Positions 24,709-31,651 of a DNA stretch of 41,431 bases are shown one piece after another. A program made the translations under genes and the position numbers. Positions within the stretch are counted from its first letter, which is position 1, and each line of letters starts with the position of its first letter. The notes beneath the pieces are model-generated. The model worked only from the letters and a program-made list of their open reading frames with translations. It ran no database searches and was not told the DNA's origin. The stretch comes from Actinomycetes bacterium (lineage in GTDB: Bacteria; Actinomycetota; Acidimicrobiia; Acidimicrobiales; RAAP-2): positions 1 to 41,431 of the forward strand of contig JAKAZI010000008.1 of assembly GCA_021809495.1 (NCBI GenBank), given 5' to 3'.

Positions 24709-25773
24709 CTATCGGTGATTGGGGGGTGTGAGTGGCACCGCGGGGGCGCCACCAAGACGTCGGAGGTCTCGCAACGCCTGAGCCAGCGTGCTCACGCCCA
24801 TCACCCGTAGTCCGGGCTGGGCGGCGCCCCGGGCGGTCGCCACCTCCACGCTCGGAACCAGGAAGACCGTCGCCCCCGCGCGCTGGACGGCCACGGTCTT
24901 CTCGGCGACGCCGCCGACGTCGGTGACCTGACCGCTGGGCGTGATCGCCCCGGTCGCGGCGACCACCGCCCCCCCGGTCAAGGAACCGCGGCTGAGCTGG
25001 TCGATCAGCGAGAGGGTCATCGCGAGCCCCGCTGAGGGTCCGCCGATGTAGTTGGTGTTGATCGAAAACGTCGCGGGCAGCGAGTACTGGATGCTGTCCT
25101 GGAGCACGACGCCGATCTCGGACTTCGCCGGCCCGTGCACGCCGGCGCAGTAGAAGGCGCCGCCGCCGGGGATCGGCGGCGCCGCCGTGAGGCGCACCGA
25201 GACCGGGGACGAGTAGGTGATCGTGCCCTGGGCGTCGATGTGGGCGCGCGCGAGCGAGAGGCGGACCACCTTTCCCGCGGCGACGTCGTGCAGCGCCCGC
25301 ACCACCGCGCAGGACGACGTCGTGGGCTCGCTATTCACGGCGACGATCCGGTCGGCGACGCGCACGTTGGCGCGTCGGGCCGGGGACGAGGCGATGACCG
25401 CCTCCACGGTCGCCCCGTTCGCGACACCCTTGATTCGCCAGCCGAGCGCGCGCAGCGCGGCCACCTCGGCCGCCTGCTTGGATCCGGCCATCTCGAGGAA
25501 TCCCTGGGCGCCGAGTTCGTCGGCCGGAACACCGGGCTCGACGAGCTGGCTGGCGCTGAGGAACTCCACGTGGCTCTGGAAGTGCATGGTCAGCCACTGC
25601 CAGGCCGAGAGCTGCTGGAGGTAGACGTCGGTGAGCAGGATCTTGTCGCGATGATGGTCGGTCGCGAGGCCCTTGACCTCGATGAGCGGACCCACCGCTG
25701 TCGCGTCGCCGGGAGTCATGGCGTAGTAGGGCACGGTCCACGCGCGAAGCCCCACCACCACGCCGAGCACCAC
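24709..25773 (-). CDS. YlbL-type membrane-anchored PDZ/Lon-fold protease
   Basis: At least 354 residues: an N-terminal membrane helix, an intermediate region (about 20-115), a PDZ domain (about 115-200) and a Lon-type (S16) proteolytic domain. The catalytic dyad is visible: Ser247 in GGPSAGLAMTL and Lys292 in VAEKTVAVQ. Relatives in actinobacteria lie beside UPF0182 genes, as here. The GTG at 25773 cuts into the membrane helix; the frame stays open for about 27 codons upstream with a fitting basic segment (RRRRTVAGLLVAIV) but no ATG, GTG or TTG, so the real start may be non-canonical. A protein quality-control or signalling role at the membrane is inferred. Confidence 0.85.
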   Translation of the reverse strand: MVLGVVVGLRAWTVPYYAMTPGDATAVGPLIEVKGLATDHHRDKILLTDVYLQQLSAWQWLTMHFQSHVEFLSASQLVEPGVPADELGAQGFLEMAGSKQAAEVAALRALGWRIKGVANGATVEAVIASSPARRANVRVADRIVAVNSEPTTSSCAVVRALHDVAAGKVVRLSLARAHIDAQGTITYSSPVSVRLTAAPPIPGGGAFYCAGVHGPAKSEIGVVLQDSIQYSLPATFSINTNYIGGPSAGLAMTLSLIDQLSRGSLTGGAVVAATGAITPSGQVTDVGGVAEKTVAVQRAGATVFLVPSVEVATARGAAQPGLRVMGVSTLAQALRDLRRLGGAPAVPLTPPNHR

Positions 25774-25833
25774 GATCGCGACGAGCAGGCCCGCGACGGT
25801 GCGTCGACGCCTCGAAGATGGTGGAATTGGGTC

Positions 25834-26451
25834 ATGGACCGTGATGACGACACGCTATCGGAGCGACTCACCGAGTTGGTGCGCGCCCGCTTCGGTACCG
25901 ACGAGCCGTCGGCCCGACTGATCCTCGCCTCCCTGCACGCGCCGGAGGCGCGTGAACGGATGATCGCCCTACGGGTTGCGGCGGTGCGGGGTCTGCTCGA
26001 CGCGGGCGCCTGGCGCGACGCGCTCGGTGACAAGGACAGTGCGGTGCGCCGCGAGGCCCTCGTCGGACTCGCCGAGGGCGGGGGCGACGACGTGCTCGAC
26101 GCGGTGGCGAACCTGCTCGAAGACCCCGACCCGCTCGTCGTCGAGGGCGCGGCCTTCGCCCTCGGGGAGCGCCGCTACGCGCCGGGCCTCGAGCGCCTCG
26201 TCGAACTCGTGGGGAGCCACGACGACGCCCGCTGTCGCGAGGCGGCCGTCGTCGCGCTCGGGGCCATCGGCGACGATCGCGCACTCGGGGCCGTCATTGG
26301 CGCGCTCGAGGACAAGCCGCCGGTGCGCCGACGCGCCGTCGTGGCGCTCGCGAACTTCGAGGGACCCGAGGTCGAGGCCGCCCTCGCGCGCGCTCGCGAG
26401 GACCACGACTGGCAGGTGCGCTCGGCCGTCGACCGACTCGACGCGGACTAG
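25834..26451 (+). CDS. HEAT-repeat protein
   Basis: A 205-residue soluble protein made of about five HEAT/PBS-lyase-type helical repeats, for example DKDSAVRREALVGLAEGG, DPDPLVVEGAAFALGE and ARCREAAVVALGAIGD, each near 30 residues. Such repeats are protein-binding scaffolds; the partner is unknown. The ATG at 25834 is chosen because the repeats begin soon after it. The gene is divergent from the PDZ/Lon gene and converges on the MreB-like gene, sharing the four bases CTAG so that each stop lies within the other. Confidence 0.78.
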   Translation: MDRDDDTLSERLTELVRARFGTDEPSARLILASLHAPEARERMIALRVAAVRGLLDAGAWRDALGDKDSAVRREALVGLAEGGGDDVLDAVANLLEDPDPLVVEGAAFALGERRYAPGLERLVELVGSHDDARCREAAVVALGAIGDDRALGAVIGALEDKPPVRRRAVVALANFEGPEVEAALARAREDHDWQVRSAVDRLDAD

Positions 26452-27452
26452 CGGTCGGCGTTGCGAAAGAGCGCGTGCAGCGAGGACATCTCGTCGAGAC
26501 ACAGCTGCAGCCCGCGAATGATCACCAGGTCGGGCTGGGCGGCGAGCACGACGTCCACGCCGGTGCTCGAGGCGATCAATTCGGCGAAGTCGGCCAGCTT
26601 GGCGTGGCCGCCGACGAGGGTGAGTCCGCGAGCGCTGACGTCCTGGGAGAGGTCCGGGGGTGCGCCCGCCAGTGAGTCCTGGACCATCGCCACGACCGCG
26701 TTCGCCACGTCGCGCACCGCGAGGTTGACCAGGTCGGCGCCGACGTCCACCTCGATCATGTCCCCGGTGTCCACGGTGCGCGCCACCACGGTCTCGGAGC
26801 GACCCTGGGTGCGCCCCAGGGCGGACCCGAGCGAGATCTTTAACTGCTCGATCGTCGAGGGGGCGATTACGACCCCGTAACGGTGACGCACCATCGAGGC
26901 GATCGCGTGATCGATGTCGAGACCGCCCTGTCGGCGCGTTCCACTCGTGACAATGCCGCCGAGCGAGAGCAGTGTCGCCTCCGAAGCGCCGCCGCCGAGC
27001 ACGGTCACGGCCGAGCCGACGGGGTCCTGGACCGGCAGGCCGAGCCCGATGGCCGCGGCGAGGGGCGCCTCGATGAGACTCACCTCGCGGGCGCCGGCCT
27101 GGATTGCGGCCTGGCGTAGGGCACGACGCTCGATGGCCGTCGCCAAGGACGGCACGCTCATCACCACGCGGGTGCGACTGAGCTTGGACACCCCGACGCG
27201 TTCGAAGAGTCCCGCGACGAGGCGAGCTGTGACGTCGAAGTCGACCGTCGCGCCCTGGGAGAGCGGCCGAAAGGCGACCACGTGGCGACTCGTGCGCGCC
27301 ACGAGGTCCAAGGCGCCGGCGCCCACCTCGACGACCTCGCCCGTGCGCGTGTCGATGGCCACGATCGTCGGCTCGTTAAAGACGACGCCCTCGCCGATCA
27401 TCGCCACGCGGCTCATCGAGGTGCCGATGTCCATTGCTACGTCTAGAGCCAT
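26448..27452 (-). CDS. Diverged MreB-like actin-fold protein
   Basis: A 334-residue protein of MreB/Mbl length and order: phosphate-1 region MDIGTSMSRV (7-16), VPSLATAIERRALRQAAIQAGAREVSLIEAPLAAAIG (100-135), phosphate-2 region, then RQGGLDIDHAIASMVRHRYG and LKISLGSA. The phosphate-2 loop reads TVLGGGASEA where MreB has VDIGGGTTEV, so the conserved Asp is V151, and the adenosine loop reads VGGHAKL. Nucleotide hydrolysis may be altered. It is probably a paralogue of, not a replacement for, a true MreB. The ATG has no ribosome-binding site; TAACAT lies seven bases before it, suggesting a leaderless message. Not co-transcribed with other cell-shape genes. Confidence 0.78.
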   Translation of the reverse strand: MALDVAMDIGTSMSRVAMIGEGVVFNEPTIVAIDTRTGEVVEVGAGALDLVARTSRHVVAFRPLSQGATVDFDVTARLVAGLFERVGVSKLSRTRVVMSVPSLATAIERRALRQAAIQAGAREVSLIEAPLAAAIGLGLPVQDPVGSAVTVLGGGASEATLLSLGGIVTSGTRRQGGLDIDHAIASMVRHRYGVVIAPSTIEQLKISLGSALGRTQGRSETVVARTVDTGDMIEVDVGADLVNLAVRDVANAVVAMVQDSLAGAPPDLSQDVSARGLTLVGGHAKLADFAELIASSTGVDVVLAAQPDLVIIRGLQLCLDEMSSLHALFRNADR

Positions 27453-27477
27453 TGAAACGATGTTAGAGCGACCGGTA

Positions 27478-27489
27478 TCGGGTACCCGA
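27478..27489. promoter_or_regulatory. Palindrome in divergent promoter region
   Basis: TCGGGTACCCGA is a perfect 12-base palindrome in the 58 bases between the MreB-like gene (minus) and the PDZ gene (plus). Each gene has a TAnnnT hexamer 7-8 bases before its start (TAACAT, complement of 27460-27465; TAGCCT at 27497-27502), consistent with leaderless transcripts leaving in both directions. The palindrome sits between the two -10 elements and could be a shared operator. Confidence 0.45.
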
Positions 27490-27510
27490 CGCTCACTAGC
27501 CTGGTCCGAC

Positions 27511-28596
27511 GTGGAACGACGAAGGAGAAACGGGCGACGACGCCTCGGCCGCGGCCGGACGGCCCCCCCTCCCGTCGACGCCAGGAACTGGCTGCACCCG
27601 AGTGAACTGCCGGACTTTGGGTCCCTGCCGGACTACCCCGTCGCCCCGGTAGGCGCCCGCGGCGCGCGCCTCGCCGGCGCCGTGCTCGTGGTCGTGGTGG
27701 CCGGGGCGGCGGCGGCGCTCGCGACCTCTCACGACTCGATCCCGGTCGCCCAGCCGATGACCCAAAACATCTCCTACTCGGTCGCCAAGCTGCCCGCAGT
27801 GGTGCGCCCGAGTGCCCGGCGCACGGTGGACCTCACGATCACGACGCCCGGCCACGTCTCGACGGTCGCCGCGATGGCCCTACCCGGGAACCTCGCCGTC
27901 ACCACGACGCCGATCCCGCGCACGGCCCTCTTGACCGGCTGGATTCCGAACCACGCGACGTTCCCGGTCACCTGGGTCGGCCGCGACCCGCTGACCGGTT
28001 TTTCCATCGTTCGCCTCAGCCAGCCGGTCAAGGCCCTGGTTCTGGCGCCCCTGCCGGCCAACACCGCGGTGACGGCGATCTCGCCGGTCATCACCGGTCC
28101 GGCCGAGCGTCCCCGTTTCACCTGGTCGACCACGACCCTCGGTGATCCGACGCTTCGCGCCTACGGTGTCGTCAACTACCTCGCGACCCAGTCGGACAGT
28201 AATCTGAGCGGCGTGCCGGGCGCGCTGGCGATCGACGCGACGGGTCACGTCGTGGCCGTGCTCGGGGCCGACGCGCAGTGGTACTCGGCCGAGTTCGTCG
28301 CCCGGGTGGCGACGATCGTCGCGAACGAACACGGTTGTCACGCCACGCTCAACATCGCCGGAGCCAGCGCCCAGGGCGGCGGCGCCGAGGTCACCAACGT
28401 CCCGCGCACCAGTCAATCGCGCGGACACCTCCAGCAGGGTGACATCATCACCAAGGTCGACCACCACGACATCGACTCCTGGGAGACCCTGCTCACCCTG
28501 TTGTACCTGACCCCGTCGGGCACCAACGCCGACCTCACCGTGCTGCGCGGCACCCACACGGTCACCACCGTGGTCCGCCTCGCCTGCGCCCTCTAG
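27511..28596 (+). CDS. Membrane-anchored HtrA-like protein with degenerate protease domain and PDZ domain
   Basis: A 361-residue protein: basic cytoplasmic N-terminus with a WLHPSELP motif (27-34), one membrane helix (about 52-72), a region with the length and layout of a trypsin-like HtrA domain (about 95-272), and a PDZ domain (about 285-358, GHLQQGDIITKVDHHDI). The positions where HtrA has its His (usually in TxxHVV), Asp and Ser (GNSGGP) read NLAVTTTPIP, DPLTGFSIVRL and NLSGVPGALAID. His and Asp are absent, although S233 may align with the nucleophile. It is probably a non-catalytic sensor or scaffold. GTG start at 27511 without a ribosome-binding site. Confidence 0.75.
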   Translation: MERRRRNGRRRLGRGRTAPPPVDARNWLHPSELPDFGSLPDYPVAPVGARGARLAGAVLVVVVAGAAAALATSHDSIPVAQPMTQNISYSVAKLPAVVRPSARRTVDLTITTPGHVSTVAAMALPGNLAVTTTPIPRTALLTGWIPNHATFPVTWVGRDPLTGFSIVRLSQPVKALVLAPLPANTAVTAISPVITGPAERPRFTWSTTTLGDPTLRAYGVVNYLATQSDSNLSGVPGALAIDATGHVVAVLGADAQWYSAEFVARVATIVANEHGCHATLNIAGASAQGGGAEVTNVPRTSQSRGHLQQGDIITKVDHHDIDSWETLLTLLYLTPSGTNADLTVLRGTHTVTTVVRLACAL

Positions 28597-28605
28597 GTTG
28601 GTGTC

Positions 28606-29730
28606 GTGAGCGATAACCCCTTTGGCAACATGTTCGCCGACATCTTCAACATGCTCGGCCAGCAGAGCCCGAACGCCTGGTTCGACACGGCGACCCAGCT
28701 CGCGCTCAACATCGCGCGCGGCGCCGACGGGGACCCCAACCCCGAGCCCGTCGAGCGCCAGCGACTCGAAGAACTGACCCCCCTCGTCGCGCGCCACGTC
28801 GACGCGCTCTTCGCGGTCTCGAGCGACACCGCGGTCACGGCGGTCAATCGTTCCGCGCTAACCCTCGCCGCGCTGGCCCAGTGGCGACCGCTCATCGAGC
28901 CCAACCTGCACGCCGTACCCGTGATCGCCCCGAGCGACGACGTCGACACCGCGGCGCCGATGATGGCTCAGCTCGCCGCTGCGGTCGGACCGCTGTTCGC
29001 CGGTTTCCAGACCGGCTCGGTCGCCGGCCATTTCTCGGAACGGGCGTGGTCCCTCGCCGTGCTCGCCCTGCCACGACTCAACGGCGATCGCCTGATCGTC
29101 GTGAATAACCTGCGGGCCTTTGCCGACGAGTGGTCCCTCGAACGTGACGAGGTCTACGTCTTCGCCCTCGCCCAGGAGTTCGTCGCCTCGCTCGTGCTCT
29201 CGCGCGAAGGAACGGGCGACGCGCTGCGAGCGCTGTTGCTCGACTCCACCCAGGAGGCGGCGGCCATCCAGGGCGACCTCATGGGCCGGCTGCAGTCGCT
29301 GATGGGTGACGGCGACATCAATGGACTCATGGCCGACCCCGAGCGGCTGCTCGAGGGCATCGAACTACCCGAGGAGACCGACGCGACGCGCGCGATCAAC
29401 GCCGCGACCAGTGTGCTGCTCGCCTTCTTTGAGGCCGCCGCCCACGAGATCACCACCGCCATGCTCGGACCCCGCCCCCAGCTCGTCGAGGCCTACCGAA
29501 GGCACCGCCGGAGCGACGCCCGCGGCGAGGACGCCGCGGCGGCCCTCTTTGGGATCGCCACGCACGGCGCGCACCACGAGGCGGCCCACGCGTTCGTTGA
29601 ACACCTCCGCGACGTCCACGGGCTGCGCGTGCTCGACGCCCTGCTGCGCGTCGACGGGCTGCCGACGTTCGAGGAACTCACCGACCCCGAGGCCTGGCTG
29701 GCTCGGGTCAACGACTCGCCGCTCGCCTAG
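28606..29730 (+). CDS. DUF2342-like zincin-fold protein lacking the HExxH motif
   Basis: A 374-residue protein resembling the actinobacterial DUF2342 zinc-dependent metalloprotease family: a helical N-terminal half, the segment FAGFQTGSVAGHFSERAWSLAVLALPRL (131-158), LIVVNNLRAFADEWSLERDEVYVFALAQEFVASLVLS (163-199), then long helices. In the family the last segment carries HExxH; here it is QEFVA (190-194), so only the Glu remains and zinc binding is doubtful. GTG start nine bases after the PDZ gene, so the two are probably co-transcribed. Its stop overlaps that of the convergent small gene in CTAG. Family assignment rests on pattern memory. Confidence 0.65.
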   Translation: MSDNPFGNMFADIFNMLGQQSPNAWFDTATQLALNIARGADGDPNPEPVERQRLEELTPLVARHVDALFAVSSDTAVTAVNRSALTLAALAQWRPLIEPNLHAVPVIAPSDDVDTAAPMMAQLAAAVGPLFAGFQTGSVAGHFSERAWSLAVLALPRLNGDRLIVVNNLRAFADEWSLERDEVYVFALAQEFVASLVLSREGTGDALRALLLDSTQEAAAIQGDLMGRLQSLMGDGDINGLMADPERLLEGIELPEETDATRAINAATSVLLAFFEAAAHEITTAMLGPRPQLVEAYRRHRRSDARGEDAAAALFGIATHGAHHEAAHAFVEHLRDVHGLRVLDALLRVDGLPTFEELTDPEAWLARVNDSPLA

Positions 29731-30005
29731 GCCTCTTCGTCGTAGCCGAGGTTCCACTCCACGAGCAGGTTCTCGCGCTCGGCGTCGCGGTTGACCCGGT
29801 CGCGGTTGCGCCGGAACTGCGGGTCGTGGGGTGGTAAGAACCGCAGGCGTGCGTCGATCCGGTCGACGAAGGCCTGAATCTGCTCCTCGTCGCCAAAGAC
29901 CATCCGACACTCCCAGTGCGGCGCGACCGGACCGAGGTAGATGACCTGGACGTGACCGACCGGGTCGGTGACCTCGGTGGATTCAGTGGTCGGGACCTGG
30001 CTCAC
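29727..30005 (-). CDS. Small conserved-type protein of unknown function
   Basis: A 92-residue acidic soluble protein. I do not recognise the family. It has a short strand-rich start (GHVQVIYLGPVAPHWECRMVFGD) followed by a charged helical half with DRIDARLRFLPPHDPQFRRNRDRVNRD. The GTG start at 30005 is supported by GAAGGAG five bases upstream. It converges on the DUF2342-like gene with overlapping stop codons. Confidence 0.7.
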   Translation of the reverse strand: MSQVPTTESTEVTDPVGHVQVIYLGPVAPHWECRMVFGDEEQIQAFVDRIDARLRFLPPHDPQFRRNRDRVNRDAERENLLVEWNLGYDEEA

Positions 30006-30204
30006 GGTGCTCCTTCGTCTAGGCGGGTCCAGTCTACCGGGACCCGCTCGCGCGGCCACGCCCGAAGACGCCGCACACCGCCGTCGTCCCTGGTCCACGT
30101 CGGCGTCGCGTATACCAGTGCGTCGCTAGGAGATGAAATATCGCGCACGTGTAACGAACACCGTGACGTCGGTCGCTACGCTGAACCTTGATGGGGGAGG
30201 TGAA

Positions 30205-30447
30205 ATGACGACGGAGTGGATGGCCGACGGCAAGTGCCGCGAGTATCCGGCAGCGGTGTTTTTCCCGCGTGATGGTTTGGGCGTCATCAAGGCCCAGCGG
30301 ATTTGTGTGACCTGCCCGGTCGTGAACCAGTGTCTGATCTACGCCCTCGACAACCACGTCGACCACGGCGTCTGGGGCGGTAAGAGCGAACGGGAGCGTC
30401 GTCGACTGCAGCGCGTACGTCGGCGCCAATCGAGCAACCAGTCCTAG
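30205..30447 (+). CDS. WhiB-family iron-sulfur transcription factor
   Basis: An 80-residue WhiB protein. The four cluster cysteines are C11, C34, C37 and C43 (C-x2-C-x5-C core), followed by the GVWGG turn (56-60) and a basic tail (KSERERRRLQRVRRR) for DNA or sigma-factor contact. WhiB proteins hold a [4Fe-4S] cluster sensing redox or nitric oxide and usually bind the primary sigma factor. The ATG has a good ribosome-binding site (GGGGGAGGTGAA). No AT-hook is seen, so it is not an obvious WhiB7. The formiminotransferase gene starts five bases after its stop. Confidence 0.93.
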   Translation: MTTEWMADGKCREYPAAVFFPRDGLGVIKAQRICVTCPVVNQCLIYALDNHVDHGVWGGKSERERRRLQRVRRRQSSNQS

Positions 30448-30452
30448 ACCCG

Positions 30453-31271
30453 GTGTTCGAGTGCGTCGTCAACGTCTCCGAGGGACGCGACCTCGCGGTG
30501 CTCGATGCGCTCGCGAGCGCGAGCGGCCCGTCACTGCGTGATCGGCACCACGACGCGTTTCACCACCGCGCCGTCTTCACGCTCATCCACGAACGAGCTT
30601 CGCTGCGCGAGGACGTACGTCGGCTCATCGAGACTGCGTTCACACTGATCGACCTGCGCGCGCACGAGGGCGTCCACCCGCGCTTTGGCGCCGTCGACGT
30701 CGTGCCGTTCGTCGCCCTCGGGCGAGCAGAGCCGGCCGACGCGTGCGCGCTGCGCGACGAGACCGCCCACTGGATCGCGACCGCCCTCGCCACGCCGGTC
30801 TACCGCTACGGCCCCCTCGGGGGCGGCGTGCTGCGCACGCTGCCCGAGGTGCGTCGTGCGCTTCGCCTCGGCCTCGCCCCCGACGAGGGTCCCGCGGCGA
30901 CCGCGTCGCGCGGTGCGGTCGCGGTGGGCTGTCGTGGGATCCTCGTGGCGTGGAATCTCTGGCTCGTCGGGGTCTCGTTCGACGAGGCGCGAGGCCTCGC
31001 TCGCCTCGTGCGCGGCCCCGCGGTGCGGGCCCTCGCCTTTGACCTCGGCGATCGGGTCCAGGTCAGTTGCAACCTCATCGACCCGACGGTCGTGCGGCCG
31101 TCGGACGTTTACGACGCGATCGAGTCGGCGCTCGGGTCGGGGCGCATCGAACGGGCCGAACTCGTGGGGCTCATCCCCGCGGCCCTGCTCGAGCGCGAGG
31201 ACCCCGCTCGCTGGGACCAGCTGGGCATTGGCCCGGGGGTGACCATCGAGTCGCGTTCCCCGGCGCTTTAG
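30453..31271 (+). CDS. Glutamate formiminotransferase-like protein
   Basis: A 272-residue protein matching the formiminotransferase domain of FTCD: CVVNVSEGRD at the start, HHRAVFTLI, the catalytic-His segment RAHEGVHPRFGAVDVVPFV, PVYRYGPLGGG, and a shortened C-terminal subdomain (QVSCNLIDPTVVRPSDVYDAIE). It is compact compared with the roughly 325-residue domain of characterised enzymes and has no cyclodeaminase domain. The family moves the formimino group from formiminoglutamate to tetrahydrofolate, which fits the hut genes 4-10 kb away. GTG start, five bases after the whiB stop; no ribosome-binding site, so coupling is likely. The stop overlaps the convergent whiB stop. Confidence 0.82.
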   Translation: MFECVVNVSEGRDLAVLDALASASGPSLRDRHHDAFHHRAVFTLIHERASLREDVRRLIETAFTLIDLRAHEGVHPRFGAVDVVPFVALGRAEPADACALRDETAHWIATALATPVYRYGPLGGGVLRTLPEVRRALRLGLAPDEGPAATASRGAVAVGCRGILVAWNLWLVGVSFDEARGLARLVRGPAVRALAFDLGDRVQVSCNLIDPTVVRPSDVYDAIESALGSGRIERAELVGLIPAALLEREDPARWDQLGIGPGVTIESRSPAL

Positions 31272-31543
31272 CCGGCCTGGGCGCGCCGCTCGAGGGCCCG
31301 CGCCCGACGCAGCCGGCGGCGCTCTCGTTCGCTCATGCCGCCCCAGATCCCGAACTTCTCACCGTTGTCGAGTGCGTACTCCAGGCAGTCGTCTCGCACG
31401 ACGCAGCCCCGACAGACCTCTTTGGCCTCGCGGGTCGACGCGCCGCGCTCGGGGAAGAAGAGGTCCGGATCGACGCCCATGCAGTTGGATCGGGCCTGCC
31501 AGCCCCGGTCCTCCATGCCACTCAGCAGTTCGATGATCTCCAT
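31268..31543 (-). CDS. whiB2: WhiB-family transcription factor, WhiB2/WhmD-like
   Basis: A 91-residue WhiB protein with cysteines C21, C44, C47 and C53, the LFFPERGASTREAKEVCRGC block, FGIWGGMSERERRRLRRARAL and a basic tail, closest in pattern to the WhiB2/WhmD group tied to septation and cell division in actinobacteria. ATG at 31543 with GGGAAGGA upstream. On the opposite strand to the first WhiB gene; the two flank the formiminotransferase gene. Its stop codon overlaps the formiminotransferase stop by four bases (TTAG). Confidence 0.9.
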   Translation of the reverse strand: MEIIELLSGMEDRGWQARSNCMGVDPDLFFPERGASTREAKEVCRGCVVRDDCLEYALDNGEKFGIWGGMSERERRRLRRARALERRAQAG

Positions 31544-31651
31544 GTCGCGTCCTTCCCGTCGGCAACCATCACCGATGTAATTACAACGGTGTCATTGTGC
31601 CGGGAATCGGCGGAAAAAGCAAATGGAAATTGACTCAACCTGGCAGTGGTC

